64,000 nucleotides of DNA from Achromobacter animicus (GCF_902859585.1 NZ_CADIJM010000010.1:1-64000), one strand, 5' to 3'. Shown: positions 32,706 to 43,615, numbered from the stretch's first letter. Notes: generated by a model from the letters alone, not told the origin. Numbers and translations are program-made.

Positions 32706-35561
32706 GTGACCATACGCATCCGGGGTGCTCGCACCCACAATCTCAAGAACGTCTCGCTGGACCTGCCGCGCCACAAGCTGGTGGTCGTCACTGGCCTGTC
32801 CGGGTCCGGCAAATCCTCGCTGGCATTCGACACGCTGTACGCGGAAGGCCAGCGGCGCTACGTGGAAAGCCTTTCGGCCTACGCCCGCCAGTTCCTGCAA
32901 CTGATGGACAAGCCGGATGTGGATCTCATCGAGGGCCTGTCTCCGGCCATCTCGATCGAACAGAAGGCCGCGGGACACAACCCGCGCTCCACGGTCGGCA
33001 CCATCACCGAAATCCACGACTACCTGCGCCTGCTCTACGCGCGGGTCGGCACGCCCTACTGCCCCGACCACGGCCTGCCGCTGCAGGCCCAGAGCGTCAG
33101 CCAGATGGTGGACGCGGTGTTGGGTTGGACGCCCGAGACGCGGCTGGCGGTGCTGGCGCCCATTGCGCGCGGCAAGAAAGGTAGCTTCGAGGACGAATGC
33201 GCCAGCCTGCAGGCGCAGGGCTACGTGCGCCTGCGCATTGACGGCCAATTGGTGGAAATCGACGGCATGGCGCCGCTGAAGAAGACCGAGAAGCACGATA
33301 TCGACGTCGTCATCGACCGCCTGCGCATCAAGCCCGAAAGCAAGCAGCGCCTGGCCGAAAGCTTCGAGACGGCGCTGCAACTCGCCGAAGGCCGTGCCCT
33401 GGCGCTGGACATGGACAGCGAGCGCGAACAGGTCTTCTCCAGCCGCTACGCCTGCCCGGTGTGCAGCCACAGCCTGCCCGAACTCGAACCGCGCCTGTTC
33501 AGCTTCAACAACCCGATGGGCGCCTGCCCCAGTTGCGACGGCATCGGACAGGTCGGCTTCTTTGATCCCAAGCGGGTCGTCGCCTTTCCGGAACTCAGCC
33601 TGGCCGCCGGCGCGATCCGCGGCTGGGATCGCCGCAATGCCTTCACGCACTCGCTGCTGACCAGCCTGGCCGCGCATTACGAATTCGACATCGAAGCGCC
33701 CTTCGAAGACCTGCCCGAAGCGTTGCGCGACAAGGTCCTGTACGGATCCGGCGAGGAAGAAATCTCGTTTCTGTACTTGAACGAAAAAGGCCGCAGCACC
33801 GTCAAGCGCCACACCTTCGAGGGCGTCATCCCGAATCTGGAGCGCCGCTGGCGCGAAACGGACTCGGCGACGGTGCGCGAGGAACTGGGCAAGTACCGCA
33901 ACATCAAGACCTGCCCGGACTGCGCCGGCTCGCGCCTGCGCCCCGAAGCGCGCAATGTGCTGATCGGCCATGACCCGCGCGGTGGCGAACGCCACGGCCA
34001 GGCCATCTATGAAGTCGAGGCCATGCCGCTGTCCAGCTGCCTGGACTGGTTCCGCAACCTGAACCTGACGGGCGCCAAGCAGGAGATCGCGCAGCGCATC
34101 GTGCGCGAGATCGAGGCCCGGTTGAGCTTCCTGAACAACGTCGGCCTGAACTACCTGTCGCTGGACCGCAGCGCGGACACGATCTCCGGCGGCGAGGCGC
34201 AGCGCATCCGGCTGGCCAGCCAGATCGGCTCGGGCCTGACGGGCGTGATGTACGTGCTGGACGAGCCCTCCATCGGCCTGCACCAGCGCGACAACGACCG
34301 CCTGATCGGCACGCTGCAGCACCTGCGCGATCTCGGCAACAGCGTCATTGTGGTCGAGCATGACGAGGACATGATCCGCATGGCCGACTGGGTCGTGGAC
34401 ATGGGACCGGGCGCGGGCGAGCACGGCGGCGAAGTCGTCGCTCAGGGCGATCCCGAGACCGTGCAGCGCGATCCCAATTCGCTGACCGGCCAATACCTGA
34501 GCGGCGCGCGCGCCATCGCCATCCCGAAGCGCCGCCCTGTCGACGACGAACTGCCGTGGCTGACGCTCACCGGCGCCACCGGCAACAACCTCAAGAACGT
34601 CGACCTGCACGTGCCCGCCGGCCGCCTCGTCTGCGTGACCGGCGTGTCCGGTTCGGGCAAGTCCACGCTCATCAACGACACGCTGGCGGTGGCCGTATCG
34701 CGCCAGCTGCATCACGCGCAGAGCGAGCCCGCCCCCTACGTGTCGATGCAGGGGCTGGAGAACTTCGACAAGATCATCAGCGTGGATCAAAGCCCCATCG
34801 GGCGCACGCCGCGCAGCAATCCCGCCACGTACACGGGGCTGTTCACGCCGATCCGCGAACTCTTCGCCGGCGTGCCGGAAGCGCGCACGCGCGGCTATGA
34901 CCCGGGGCGGTTCAGTTTCAACGTGAAGGGCGGCCGCTGCGAAGCCTGCCAGGGCGACGGCGTGGTCAAGGTCGAGATGCACTTTCTGCCCGACATGTAC
35001 GTGCCCTGCGACGTCTGTCACGGCAAGCGCTACAACCGCGAGACGCTCGAAATCCGCTACCGCGGCCGCAACATCAGCGAAGTGCTGGACCTGACGGTGG
35101 AGCAGGCGCTCGAATATTTCGAATCGGTGCCCGCCATCTCGCGCAAGCTGCATACGCTGATCGACGTGGGTCTGTCGTACATCCGCCTGGGGCAAAGCGC
35201 GACCACGCTGTCCGGCGGCGAGGCGCAGCGCGTGAAGCTTTCGCAGGAGCTGTCGCGCCGCAGCACCGGGCGCACGCTGTACATCCTGGACGAGCCGACG
35301 ACCGGCCTGCATTTCCGCGACATCGAACTGCTGCTTCAGGTGCTCAATCAGTTGGTGGACGCCGGCAACACGGTGCTCATCATCGAGCACAACCTGGACG
35401 TCATCAAGACGGCCGACTGGCTTATCGACATGGGTCCTGAAGGCGGCGACGGCGGCGGCAGGGTCGTGGCGCAAGGCACGCCGGAAATCGTGGCAGCAAC
35501 GCAGGCCAGCCACACCGGCCAGTATCTGGGCAAGCTTTTGCGCCGCAGGCCGGGCGACTGA
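32706..35561 (+). CDS. uvrA: excinuclease ABC subunit A
   Basis: 951 residues, the normal length. Both ABC modules are intact: Walker [13 protein letters not shown] and [11 protein letters not shown], signature motifs [15 protein letters not shown] and [14 protein letters not shown], and Walker [10 protein letters not shown] and ILDEPTTGL. Zinc-finger cysteines lie in CPVCSHS...CPSCDG and CEACQGDG...CDVCHGKR. It recognises DNA damage with UvrB in nucleotide excision repair. The start is GTG at 32706 with no evident Shine-Dalgarno. I could not find a LexA-like box in the upstream 240 bp. Confidence 0.97.
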   Translation: MTIRIRGARTHNLKNVSLDLPRHKLVVVTGLSGSGKSSLAFDTLYAEGQRRYVESLSAYARQFLQLMDKPDVDLIEGLSPAISIEQKAAGHNPRSTVGTITEIHDYLRLLYARVGTPYCPDHGLPLQAQSVSQMVDAVLGWTPETRLAVLAPIARGKKGSFEDECASLQAQGYVRLRIDGQLVEIDGMAPLKKTEKHDIDVVIDRLRIKPESKQRLAESFETALQLAEGRALALDMDSEREQVFSSRYACPVCSHSLPELEPRLFSFNNPMGACPSCDGIGQVGFFDPKRVVAFPELSLAAGAIRGWDRRNAFTHSLLTSLAAHYEFDIEAPFEDLPEALRDKVLYGSGEEEISFLYLNEKGRSTVKRHTFEGVIPNLERRWRETDSATVREELGKYRNIKTCPDCAGSRLRPEARNVLIGHDPRGGERHGQAIYEVEAMPLSSCLDWFRNLNLTGAKQEIAQRIVREIEARLSFLNNVGLNYLSLDRSADTISGGEAQRIRLASQIGSGLTGVMYVLDEPSIGLHQRDNDRLIGTLQHLRDLGNSVIVVEHDEDMIRMADWVVDMGPGAGEHGGEVVAQGDPETVQRDPNSLTGQYLSGARAIAIPKRRPVDDELPWLTLTGATGNNLKNVDLHVPAGRLVCVTGVSGSGKSTLINDTLAVAVSRQLHHAQSEPAPYVSMQGLENFDKIISVDQSPIGRTPRSNPATYTGLFTPIRELFAGVPEARTRGYDPGRFSFNVKGGRCEACQGDGVVKVEMHFLPDMYVPCDVCHGKRYNRETLEIRYRGRNISEVLDLTVEQALEYFESVPAISRKLHTLIDVGLSYIRLGQSATTLSGGEAQRVKLSQELSRRSTGRTLYILDEPTTGLHFRDIELLLQVLNQLVDAGNTVLIIEHNLDVIKTADWLIDMGPEGGDGGGRVVAQGTPEIVAATQASHTGQYLGKLLRRRPGD

Positions 35562-35593
35562 ACACCCCCACTCCATCCAATGGGAAAGCCAGC

Positions 35594-36256
35594 ATGTACA
35601 CCCTGATCATCGGCAACAAGAACTACTCGTCCTGGTCCATGCGTCCGTGGATCGCGCTGCGCGCCGCGGGCATTGCGTTCACGGAGCAGAAGGTCGGCCT
35701 GTTCACCGAGGAATTTTCCAAGCGTGTCGCGGCGGTGTCGCCCGCCGGCCTGGTGCCCGTGCTGCTGGATGGCGATTTCGCCGTGTGGGATTCGCTGGCC
35801 ATCTGCGAGTACGCCGCCGAGCGTCATCCGGAGGCCGCCTTGTGGCCGAAAGATGCCAAGGCCCGCGCCCGCGCGCGTTCGCTGGCCGCGCAGATGCATA
35901 GCGGTTTCGGCGCGCTGCGCCAAGCCATGCCGATGAATGTCGAAGCCGATTTGCCGGGCATCGACTTCCCCGAAGCGGCGCTCGCGGACGTCGCGCGCGT
36001 GCAGGCCATCTGGCAGGAAACGCGTGTGCAGTTCGGCCAGGGCGGCCCGTTTCTTTTTGGCGGGTTTTCCATTGCCGACGCCTTCTTTGCGCCGGTGGTC
36101 TCGCGTTTCAAGACCTACAACATCGCCGCGGCAGGTCCGGTGCGCGAGTACATGGACGCTGTCCTGGCGCTGCCGGCTATGCAGGAATGGACGCGGGACG
36201 CGCTGGCCGAAGCGACCTTCGTCGAGGCCGACGAGCCCTACCGCAAGCACCGCTGA
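35594..36256 (+). CDS. glutathione S-transferase family protein
   Basis: 220 residues. The thioredoxin-like N-terminal domain begins [26 protein letters not shown], where the Ser-rich NYSSWS turn is typical of this GST group. [23 protein letters not shown] carries the cis-Pro and the glutathione gamma-Glu-binding Asp-Ser. The C-terminal helical domain includes [13 protein letters not shown]. The physiological substrate is unknown. It lies 32 bp downstream of uvrA on the same strand and converges with dgt at a 10-bp gap. Confidence 0.87.
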   Translation: MYTLIIGNKNYSSWSMRPWIALRAAGIAFTEQKVGLFTEEFSKRVAAVSPAGLVPVLLDGDFAVWDSLAICEYAAERHPEAALWPKDAKARARARSLAAQMHSGFGALRQAMPMNVEADLPGIDFPEAALADVARVQAIWQETRVQFGQGGPFLFGGFSIADAFFAPVVSRFKTYNIAAAGPVREYMDAVLALPAMQEWTRDALAEATFVEADEPYRKHR

Positions 36257-36266
36257 CAGCTGAACC

Positions 36267-37394
36267 CTACGCCATGTCGAACAGCCGCTTGTGTTCGCGG
36301 ATGGCGTAGCGGTCGGTCATGCCGGCGATATAGTCCGAGATGGCGCGCGCCTGTTCGTTGAACTGCGCGCGGCGGTAATCGGGCGGCAGCAGACGCGGAT
36401 CATCCAGGAACACCGCAAACAGCTCGCGCACGATGCGCCGCGCCTTGCGCGTCATGCGCAGCACGCGATAGTGGCGGTACAGATTGTCGAACAGGAATTT
36501 CTTCAGCGTGTCGGCTTCGCGGCGGATCTCGTCGGAAAACCCCGCCAGCGGCGGCGAGCGGCGCACGTCGTCCGCGCTGGCCGGCGCCGCGTCGCGGATG
36601 CGCGCCAGCGACGTGTGGGTCAGGTCGACGATCAGCGTGTTGATCATGCGGCGTATCGTTTCAGCGACTGCGCGCCGCGGCGCCAGACCGGGATAGCGGT
36701 CCACCACGTACGCATGGTGGCGCTCGAAGATCGACACTTCCTTCAACTGATCCAGCGTGATGAGCCCGGACCGCAGGCCGTCGTCCACGTCGTGGTTGTT
36801 ATAGGCGATCTCGTCAGCCAGGTTGGCAAGCTGCGCCTCCAGCGACGGCTGCGTGCGGTTCAGAAACCGTTCGCCGACATCTCCCAGCACCCGTGCGTGG
36901 GCCACGGAGCAATGCTTGAGAATGCCCTCGCGCGTCTCGAAACACAGGTTCAAGCCATTGAAGTCGGCATAGCGCTCTTCAAGCTCATCCACCACCCGCA
37001 GGCTTTGCAGGTTGTGTTCAAAGCCCCCCGCCTCCGGCGCCAGTTCGCGCATGCAGGCGTTCAGCTCGTCCTGGCCGGCATGGCCGAACGGCGTGTGCCC
37101 CAGGTCGTGGGCCAGAGAAATGGCTTCGGTCAGGTCTTCGGACAGCCCCATGCTGCGCGCCAGCGTGCGCGCGATCTGCGCCACTTCCAGGCTGTGCGTG
37201 AGGCGTGTGCGGAACAGGTCGCCCTCGTGATTGACGAAGACCTGCGTCTTGTATTCCAGCCGCCGGAAGGCGCTGGAATGGACGATGCGATCCCGGTCGC
37301 GCTGGAATTCCGTGCGGTTCTCGGGTGGCGGCTCGGCATGCGCCCGGCCGCGCGATCGGGACGGGTGAGAAGCATAGGAAGCCAGTTCATTCAT
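36267..37394 (-). CDS. dgt: deoxyguanosinetriphosphate triphosphohydrolase-like protein
   Basis: 375 residues from the ATG at 37394; a GTG three codons upstream is also possible. The N-terminal [27 protein letters not shown] is typical of the family. It is followed by the HD-domain metal residues: His in [13 protein letters not shown], His-Asp in [15 protein letters not shown], and Asp in [16 protein letters not shown]. It hydrolyses dNTPs to deoxynucleoside and triphosphate. It follows aroB by 24 bp, the usual aroK-aroB-dgt order in beta-proteobacteria. Confidence 0.92.
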   Translation of the reverse strand: MNELASYASHPSRSRGRAHAEPPPENRTEFQRDRDRIVHSSAFRRLEYKTQVFVNHEGDLFRTRLTHSLEVAQIARTLARSMGLSEDLTEAISLAHDLGHTPFGHAGQDELNACMRELAPEAGGFEHNLQSLRVVDELEERYADFNGLNLCFETREGILKHCSVAHARVLGDVGERFLNRTQPSLEAQLANLADEIAYNNHDVDDGLRSGLITLDQLKEVSIFERHHAYVVDRYPGLAPRRAVAETIRRMINTLIVDLTHTSLARIRDAAPASADDVRRSPPLAGFSDEIRREADTLKKFLFDNLYRHYRVLRMTRKARRIVRELFAVFLDDPRLLPPDYRRAQFNEQARAISDYIAGMTDRYAIREHKRLFDMA

Positions 37395-37418
37395 CTGCAA
37401 CACCGTCCTTCACTACGT

Positions 37419-38495
37419 TTACTGGGTGGTTCGTGCCAGCACGGCGCGCACCGCGTCGTCGGGGGCCGGCCGCATCAGGGCTTCACCGATGCGTGTCATG
37501 AGCACGTAGCGGATCGAGCCGCCTTCGGTCTTCTTGTCCACCTGCATCAGGTCCAACCAGCGGTCGGCGCCCAGGTCCGGCGCGACGGTCGGGCAGCCGA
37601 TGGCCTGGACCAGCGCGCGAACGCGTTCGACGTCGGCGGGATCAAAGCCGGCCACATCGGCCGACAGCTCAGCCGCCTGCACCATGCCGCAGCCCACGGC
37701 CTCGCCGTGCAGCCAGGCGCCGTAGCCCAGGCCCGATTCGATGGCATGGCCGAACGTATGACCCAGGTTCAGGATGGCGCGCAGCCCGGATTCCCGCTCG
37801 TCCTTGCCCACCACCTGCGCCTTCAGCTCGCACGAGCGGCGGATGGCATACGTGACGGCCTCGGGGTCCAGCGCGCGCAGTTTTTGCGCATTGTCCTCGC
37901 ACCAGCGCCAGAATTCCGGATCCAGGATGAGGCCGTACTTGATGACCTCGGCCAGGCCCGCCGAGACCTCGCGCGCCGGCAGTGTGCCCAGCACGTCGGT
38001 ATCGATCTCGACCGCGATCGGCTGGTAGAAGGCGCCGATCATGTTCTTGCCCAGCGGGTGGTTCACGGCCGTCTTGCCGCCCACCGAGGAGTCGACCTGC
38101 GCCAGCAGCGTGGTGGGCACCTGCAGGAAACGCACGCCGCGCATGTACACGGCCGCGGCAAAACCCGTCATGTCGCCGATGACGCCGCCGCCCAGCGCCA
38201 CCAGGACGCAGCGCCGGTCCAGGCGATTGCCCAGCAGCGCGTCGAAGATCAGGTTGAGCGACTGCCAGTCCTTATAGGCCTCGCCGTCGGGGAGTTCGAT
38301 GCGCAGCACCCGCTTGCCCGTGCGCGCCAGCGCGGCTTCGGCGCGTTCGGCATACAGGGCCGCCACGGTCGGATTGGTGACCACCGCAATCGCGGTGGCG
38401 TCCGCGGGAATGCATTGATCCAGCGAGTCCAGACGGCCCGGTCCGATGTGAATCGGATAGCTTCCGCCCGGGGTTTCAACGTCAACAACGTTCAT
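37419..38495 (-). CDS. aroB: 3-dehydroquinate synthase
   Basis: 358 residues from the ATG at 38495, which overlaps the aroK stop as ATGA. The NAD-binding glycine loop ALGGGVIGDMTGFAAAVYMRG, QVDSSVGGKTAVNHPLGKN, and the Zn-binding region LNLGHTFGHAIES are all present. It converts DAHP to 3-dehydroquinate in the shikimate pathway, in the cytoplasm. Translational coupling with aroK ensures joint production. Confidence 0.96.
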   Translation of the reverse strand: MNVVDVETPGGSYPIHIGPGRLDSLDQCIPADATAIAVVTNPTVAALYAERAEAALARTGKRVLRIELPDGEAYKDWQSLNLIFDALLGNRLDRRCVLVALGGGVIGDMTGFAAAVYMRGVRFLQVPTTLLAQVDSSVGGKTAVNHPLGKNMIGAFYQPIAVEIDTDVLGTLPAREVSAGLAEVIKYGLILDPEFWRWCEDNAQKLRALDPEAVTYAIRRSCELKAQVVGKDERESGLRAILNLGHTFGHAIESGLGYGAWLHGEAVGCGMVQAAELSADVAGFDPADVERVRALVQAIGCPTVAPDLGADRWLDLMQVDKKTEGGSIRYVLMTRIGEALMRPAPDDAVRAVLARTTQ

Positions 38496-39133
38496 ATGCG
38501 CTTCTCGAATGCTTGTAATTGCGGCAGCAGCGCCTTGACCAGGGTGTGGATGGGCATTGACCCCGTTTCCACCACCAGGTCGGCGACTTCCTTGTATAGG
38601 GGCTCGCGCCGGGTCATCAGGTCGCGAAGGGTGCCGCGCGGGTCGGCGGTGGCCAGGAGGGGCCGGTTGCGGTCGCGGCAGGTCCGGCGGAACAATTCGT
38701 CCACACTGGCGCGCAGATAGACGACGATGCCGCGCTCGTGCAGAAGCTGCCGGTTCCCGGCGTCCAGGATGGCGCCGCCCCCCGTTGCAAGAATTATGTT
38801 GCGCCGTTGGGTACACTCTTCCAAGGCGGCGGACTCTCGGCGACGAAAACCGGCTTCGCCCTCGATTTCGAAGATTACCGGCACCCGCACGCCGCAACGC
38901 GCCTCGAGCTCATGATCCAGATCCATAAAGTCGCGCCCCAGCGCGCGCGCCAGGCTACGGCCTATGGTTGTCTTGCCCGCGCCCATCATTCCGACCAAAA
39001 ATACCGGCAGGTCGTGCGGCAACGACGCGGTCTTGCCCGTGCACTCGACGGCGCAGGGCTGGCTTTCAGGCGCGGCGTCGGCGCGCGCCGGGTCCGGGGC
39101 TGCCTCCGGACATGAGTTAGCGGCAAAGTTCAT
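38492..39133 (-). CDS. aroK: shikimate kinase
   Basis: 213 residues from the ATG at 39133; it is longer than E. coli AroK by about 40 residues because of an Ala/Pro-rich N-terminal extension. A start further inside is possible but there is no Met before VFLVGMMGAGKTTIG, the Walker A motif. The substrate residues are in MDLDHELEARCG and RRRESAALEE, and the adenine loop is NRPLLATADP. It phosphorylates shikimate. First gene of aroK-aroB-dgt, divergent from mrcA. Confidence 0.93.
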   Translation of the reverse strand: MNFAANSCPEAAPDPARADAAPESQPCAVECTGKTASLPHDLPVFLVGMMGAGKTTIGRSLARALGRDFMDLDHELEARCGVRVPVIFEIEGEAGFRRRESAALEECTQRRNIILATGGGAILDAGNRQLLHERGIVVYLRASVDELFRRTCRDRNRPLLATADPRGTLRDLMTRREPLYKEVADLVVETGSMPIHTLVKALLPQLQAFEKRI

Positions 39134-39246
39134 GGCGGCATTATCACATTTGCCGCAGTTGCCCGCGCACCACACTGACCTATTTTGTTACAGAAACCGA
39201 TCCGCCACGATGAGGCGGGACCGGAGATACCCGTAAAATCGCCGCG

Positions 39247-41694
39247 ATGAGCAAGCCCCAGAATTCCTCCAAAAAAGACAAGCCCGCCAGCAGCGGCTCC
39301 CCGATACTGCGGTTCTTCGTTAAAACCGGCATCCTTTTCGCCGGCCTGTTCCTGTGCGGCGTCCTGCTCGCGGGCATGGCGCTGGCGCTCGCGTGGCCCA
39401 ACCTGCCCGACCTGAACGCCATGACGGACTACCGTCCGCGGGTGCCGCTGCGCGTGTACACCGCAGACCGCGTCCTGATCGGCGAGTTCGGCGAAGAACG
39501 CCGCAACGTGCTGCGCTTCAACGAAATCCCGGACGTCATGAAATCGGCGGTCCTGGCGGCCGAGGACGACCGCTTCTACCAGCACGGCGGGATCGACTGG
39601 ATGGGCGTGGTGCGGGCCGGCCTGACCAACCTGATCAACATGTCCAAGACGCAGGGCGCCAGCACGATCACCATGCAGGTCGCGCGCAACTTCTACCTGT
39701 CGTCCGAAAAGACCTATTCACGCAAGTTCTACGAACTGCTGCTGACCTTCAAGATTGAATCCGAGCTCACCAAGGACCAGATCCTCGAGCTCTACATGAA
39801 CCAGATCTACCTGGGCCATCGCGCTTACGGATTTGCGGCCGCGTCTCGCACGTATTTCGGCAAGCCGCTGTCCGAAATCACGCCCGCAGAAGCCGCCATG
39901 CTGGCCGGCATCCCCAAGGCCCCCTCGCGCTTCAACCCCATCGCCAACCGCCCCCGCGCCGAACTCCGCCAGCGCTACGTGCTGGGCCGCATGCACTCGC
40001 TGGGCTACCTGACCGAACCCGAATACAAGCAGGCGATGGCGCAGCCCATCGTCATGAAGTCCGCCGAAGGCACCCCGGCCGGCGGCTATTCCATCCATGG
40101 CGAATACGTGGCCGAGCTGGCGCGCCAGCTCCTCTACAACGTGTACCAGGACAACGTGTATTCGCGCGGCATCAACATCTACACGACCGTGCAGTCCAAG
40201 GACCAGGAAGCCGCCTACCGCGCCGTGCGCGAAGGCGTGCTGGAATACACGCGCCGCGCGCCCTACCCCGGCCCGGAAGAACAGCTGGACCTGCCCGCCG
40301 GCACCGAGAACAACCCCGCCGCGCTGGACGAGTTCCTGGACGGCGTGTTCGACAAGTTCCCGGACAGCGGCGACCTGCTGACCGCGGTCGTGCTATCGGC
40401 CAGCCCCACCGAAGTGAAGCTGGCGCGCAGCTCGCGCGAAGTCATCACCGTGACGGACAAGAAGGTGCTGGGAGTCGTGGCTCGCGCGCTGAACGACAAG
40501 GCCAAGCCCGAACAGCGCATCAAGCGCGGCTCCGTGGTCTACATCCGCAAGTTCGGCGACAACTGGGAAATCATCAACTTGCCGTCGGTGCAGGCAGCCT
40601 TCGTCGCGCTGTCGCCGCAGGACGGCGCCATCCGTGCCATGGTCGGCGGCTTCGATTTCTACCGCGGCAACTTCAACCGCGTGACACAGGCATGGCGCCA
40701 GCCGGGCTCGAACATCAAGCCCTTCATCTACGCCGCCTCGCTGGAACGCGGCCTGACGCCGGGCACGCAGATCTCGGACCAGCCGTTCGAACTGACCGCC
40801 GCGCAAACCGGCTCGAAGGCCTGGAATCCCAAGAACTACGGCAACCAGTACGAGCCCATGCTGACGCTGCGCCAAGGCCTGTACAAGTCCAAGAACATGG
40901 TGTCGATCCGCATCCTGCAGGCCATCGGCCCGCAGTACGCGCAGGATTACCTGACCCGCTTCGGCTTTGACAAGGCACGCCAGCCCGCCGTGCTGCCGCT
41001 GGCGCTGGGCGCAGGTTCGGTCACGCCGCTGCAACTGGCCGGCGCGTTCTCGGTCTTCGCCAACGGCGGCTACCGCGTGACGCCTTATCTCATCGACCGC
41101 GTCACCGACAGCAGCGGCAAGGTCATCATGCAATCCAAGCCGGTCGTGGCCGGCGACGCGGCAGCCCGCGCCATCGACCCGCGCACCGCCTGGGTCATGG
41201 ACGACATCCTGCGCGGCGTCACCACGTACGGCACCGCGGCGCGCGCCCGGGCGCTCCTCAAGCGCGGCGACATCGCCGGCAAGACGGGCACGACCAACGA
41301 ATCCGTGGACGCCTGGTTCTCGGGCTACACGCCGACGCTGGCGGCAACCGCCTGGCTGGGCTTTGACCAGCCCAAGTCGCTGGGTTCGCGCGAAACCGGC
41401 GGTGGCGTCGCCATGCCGATCTGGGTGGACTACATGCAGAGCGTGCTGAAGGGCGTGCCGGAAGAAAAGCAGCGTCCGCGTCCGGACGGTCTGCTCGTCG
41501 AAAACGGCGAGTTCTACTTCTCGGAGTTTCCGCCGGGACAAGCCGTGGCGCGCCTCGGACTGCCCGAAGCCGACACGCTGGGTGAATTCCTGAATGGCCT
41601 GAGCAGCAGCTCCAGCGAGGACACCCGGATCAAGGTCGCGCCGGGCGTGGGGACGCAAACCACCACGCCCTGGTCGCAGAAGATTCCCTTCTGA
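39247..41694 (+). CDS. mrcA: penicillin-binding protein 1A
   Basis: 815-residue bifunctional peptidoglycan synthase. A cytoplasmic tail and one transmembrane helix (about residues 24-46) lead to the glycosyltransferase domain with AAEDDRFYQHGGIDW (catalytic Glu) and QGASTITMQVARNFYLS. The transpeptidase has the nucleophile Ser488 in GSNIKPF, the SKN motif in YKSKNMVSIR and KTGTTNES. It polymerises and crosslinks murein at the inner membrane. A divergent aroK and an adjacent cyaY are the common neighbours. Confidence 0.96.
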   Translation: MSKPQNSSKKDKPASSGSPILRFFVKTGILFAGLFLCGVLLAGMALALAWPNLPDLNAMTDYRPRVPLRVYTADRVLIGEFGEERRNVLRFNEIPDVMKSAVLAAEDDRFYQHGGIDWMGVVRAGLTNLINMSKTQGASTITMQVARNFYLSSEKTYSRKFYELLLTFKIESELTKDQILELYMNQIYLGHRAYGFAAASRTYFGKPLSEITPAEAAMLAGIPKAPSRFNPIANRPRAELRQRYVLGRMHSLGYLTEPEYKQAMAQPIVMKSAEGTPAGGYSIHGEYVAELARQLLYNVYQDNVYSRGINIYTTVQSKDQEAAYRAVREGVLEYTRRAPYPGPEEQLDLPAGTENNPAALDEFLDGVFDKFPDSGDLLTAVVLSASPTEVKLARSSREVITVTDKKVLGVVARALNDKAKPEQRIKRGSVVYIRKFGDNWEIINLPSVQAAFVALSPQDGAIRAMVGGFDFYRGNFNRVTQAWRQPGSNIKPFIYAASLERGLTPGTQISDQPFELTAAQTGSKAWNPKNYGNQYEPMLTLRQGLYKSKNMVSIRILQAIGPQYAQDYLTRFGFDKARQPAVLPLALGAGSVTPLQLAGAFSVFANGGYRVTPYLIDRVTDSSGKVIMQSKPVVAGDAAARAIDPRTAWVMDDILRGVTTYGTAARARALLKRGDIAGKTGTTNESVDAWFSGYTPTLAATAWLGFDQPKSLGSRETGGGVAMPIWVDYMQSVLKGVPEEKQRPRPDGLLVENGEFYFSEFPPGQAVARLGLPEADTLGEFLNGLSSSSSEDTRIKVAPGVGTQTTTPWSQKIPF

Positions 41695-41697
41695 TGC

Positions 41698-41730
41698 AAA
41701 AAGGCCGGCCCAGTGGGCCGGCCTTTTTTT
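41698..41730. terminator. bidirectional terminator between mrcA and cyaY
   Basis: A perfect 9-bp stem GGCCGGCCC/GGGCCGGCC with loop AGT is flanked by five A on the left and seven T on the right. It serves mrcA on plus and cyaY on minus; the cyaY stop codon overlaps the T run. Confidence 0.92.
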
Positions 41731-42058
41731 ACAGCCGTATCGTCACGGGGACGCCGGCGGCAGCGGAGCAGATCTGAGACAGGGCGTCCGGCAGCTGCGG
41801 TCCTCCCCGGGTATCGTTCCAGTGCTGGCCATCAAAGCGGTAGTGGAAGCCGCCGCTGCGCGCGGCGACCCACAGCTCCTGCATGGCGGCCTGGCTGTTC
41901 ACCACGACGTGGGTGTTGTCCTCGAAAACCATGGTCAGCACATTGCCGCTGCGGCTGGTTTCGACATCGACGTCGAGCGAAGCCGCCCAGTCATCGGCCT
42001 GGCTTTCGATGCTGTCCAGCACCTGGTCGATCAACGCAAGAAATTCGGTTTCGGTCAT
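41729..42058 (-). CDS. cyaY: iron donor protein CyaY (frataxin homologue)
   Basis: 109 residues from the ATG at 42058. The acidic first helix TETEFLALIDQVLDSIESQADDW is followed by the beta-sheet core NVLTMVFEDNTHVVVNSQ and ELWVAARSGGFHYRFDGQHW, typical of frataxins. It binds iron and modulates iron-sulfur cluster assembly by IscS. An upstream in-frame extension is non-coding because it runs over the divergent lipoprotein gene. Confidence 0.95.
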   Translation of the reverse strand: MTETEFLALIDQVLDSIESQADDWAASLDVDVETSRSGNVLTMVFEDNTHVVVNSQAAMQELWVAARSGGFHYRFDGQHWNDTRGGPQLPDALSQICSAAAGVPVTIRL

Positions 42059-42089
42059 AATCGAGCCTGCAAGAATTACGGAGTTCCCA

Positions 42090-42281
42090 GTGTTCCAATT
42101 GGCATACAGCCGCATGGCTCTTCGCATTGTAGCCACGCTCATGGCGACCGGCATCGTGGCGGCCTGCGGGTACAAGGGGCCGCTCTCCATGCCTCCGCCC
42201 CCTGAAGGCAGCAAGGCGCCGGCCAGTACGCAGCAGACCGCGCCGCCGGTGCAGATCCCTCCGGCCCCGACCCTCCCATGA
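42090..42281 (+). CDS. lptM: small lipoprotein (LptM/YifL-like)
   Basis: 63 residues from the GTG at 42090, which has GGAG six bases upstream; an internal ATG at 42114 would give 55. The hydrophobic signal ends in the lipobox VAAC, with GYKGPLSMPPPPEG after the lipid-bearing Cys. The short Pro-rich remainder matches the lipoprotein found between cyaY and lysA in proteobacteria (LptM, which assists LptD maturation in E. coli). Its stop overlaps the lysA start as ATGA. Confidence 0.8.
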   Translation: MFQLAYSRMALRIVATLMATGIVAACGYKGPLSMPPPPEGSKAPASTQQTAPPVQIPPAPTLP

Positions 42282-43570
42282 CGCCACCGTTCCCCACTCC
42301 GCCAGACCTGGCCGGCCATCCCTACTTCCAGTACCGCAATAATGTGTTGTACGCCGAAGATGTGCCGCTTGACCATCTGGCCGAACGGTTGGGAACACCC
42401 CTTTACGTCTACTCCCGCGCGGCGCTGAAAGCCGCGTGGCAATCCTATTGCAGCGCCATCGGACCGCGTCCGGTGCTCGTCTGCTATGGCATGAAGGCCA
42501 ACTCCAATCTGGCCGTGCTCGGCGAATTTGCGCGGTTGGGCGCCGGCTTTGACATCGTGTCCGGCGGCGAACTGCATCGCGCGCTTACCGCCGGCGCCGA
42601 TGCTTCCCGCATCGTGTTCTCAGGCGTGGGCAAGCAGGCCTGGGAAATGCGCGATGCGCTGCGCGCTGGCGTAAAGTGCTTCAACGTCGAATCGGTCGAC
42701 GAACTGCACCGCCTGTCCGACGTCGCGGCGCACATGGGCCTGCGCGCCCCCGTGTCGCTGCGCGTGAACCCGGACGTCGACGCCCGCACGCACCCGTACA
42801 TCTCGACCGGCCTGAAGGAAAACAAATTCGGCATCGCCATCGGCGACGCGCTCGAGGCCTACCGCACCGCGCAGTCGCTGCCCGGTCTTCGGATCGTCGG
42901 CGTGGACTGCCACATCGGCTCGCAGCTCACCGACATCAGTCCCTACTTCGATGCCCTCGAAAAGCTGCTGGACCTGATCGAAAGCCTGCAACAGGCGGGC
43001 ATCGCTATCGAACACCTGGACCTGGGCGGTGGACTGGGCATCCGCTACCTGGACGAGACGCCGCCTTCGCCCCGCGCCCTGCTCGACCGCGTTTTTGAAC
43101 GGATGAACGCGCGCGGCCAAGGTCATCTGCAACTGGTGCTGGAACCGGGACGCTCGCTCGTCGGCAACGCCGGCGTGCTGCTCACCACCGTCCAGTACAT
43201 CAAGCATGCCGAAGCCCGCAATTTCGCTATCGTCGACGCAGCCATGAACGACCTGCTGCGCCCGGCGCTCTATGACGCGTTCCATGGCGTGCAACCGCTG
43301 CACCCGCGCGCCGGCGACCCCGCCGAATACGACCTCGTCGGCCCTGTATGCGAAAGCGCCGACTGGCTCGCCAAACAGCGCCTGCTGACCATCCGCCAGG
43401 GCGACGTGCTGGCGGTGGAATCGGCCGGCGCCTACGGCGTGACCATGGCCAGCAACTACAACTCGCGCGGGCGCCCCGCCGAGGTCATGGTCGACGGCGA
43501 CAAATACTATGTCGTGCGCCAGCGCGAAACCCTGGCGGACCAGCTTCGCGGCGAATCGCTGCTACCCTGA
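42278..43570 (+). CDS. lysA: diaminopimelate decarboxylase
   Basis: 430 residues. PLP Lys lies in VCYGMKANSNLAVL, with GFDIVSGGELHRAL, HIGSQLTDISPYF, the glycine-rich LDLGGGLGIRY and LVLEPGRSLVGNAG. The substrate-binding Cys-Glu of the partner subunit is in GPVCESADWLA. It makes L-lysine from meso-diaminopimelate. It is coupled by a 4-bp overlap to the small lipoprotein gene. Confidence 0.96.
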   Translation: MTPPFPTPPDLAGHPYFQYRNNVLYAEDVPLDHLAERLGTPLYVYSRAALKAAWQSYCSAIGPRPVLVCYGMKANSNLAVLGEFARLGAGFDIVSGGELHRALTAGADASRIVFSGVGKQAWEMRDALRAGVKCFNVESVDELHRLSDVAAHMGLRAPVSLRVNPDVDARTHPYISTGLKENKFGIAIGDALEAYRTAQSLPGLRIVGVDCHIGSQLTDISPYFDALEKLLDLIESLQQAGIAIEHLDLGGGLGIRYLDETPPSPRALLDRVFERMNARGQGHLQLVLEPGRSLVGNAGVLLTTVQYIKHAEARNFAIVDAAMNDLLRPALYDAFHGVQPLHPRAGDPAEYDLVGPVCESADWLAKQRLLTIRQGDVLAVESAGAYGVTMASNYNSRGRPAEVMVDGDKYYVVRQRETLADQLRGESLLP

Positions 43571-43591
43571 ACGGGCGTCGCGCAAAAGACA

Positions 43592-43615
43592 AAGGCCCCT
43601 GCATGCAGGGGCCTT
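43592..43615. terminator. bidirectional terminator between lysA and ccsB
   Basis: A 24-bp perfect palindrome (AAGGCCCCTGC and its complement) lies between the two converging genes. The minus strand continues TGTCTTTT, giving a modest U tract for the ccsB transcript. Confidence 0.6.

Noticed and set aside
32670-35576. 968-codon minus-strand frame opposite uvrA
   Set aside because: The whole length is covered by intact uvrA with all its motifs; the antisense frame is an effect of high third-position GC.
36291-38720. 809-codon plus-strand frame opposite dgt and aroB
   Set aside because: It spans two real genes and their junction on the opposite strand and has antisense-type composition.
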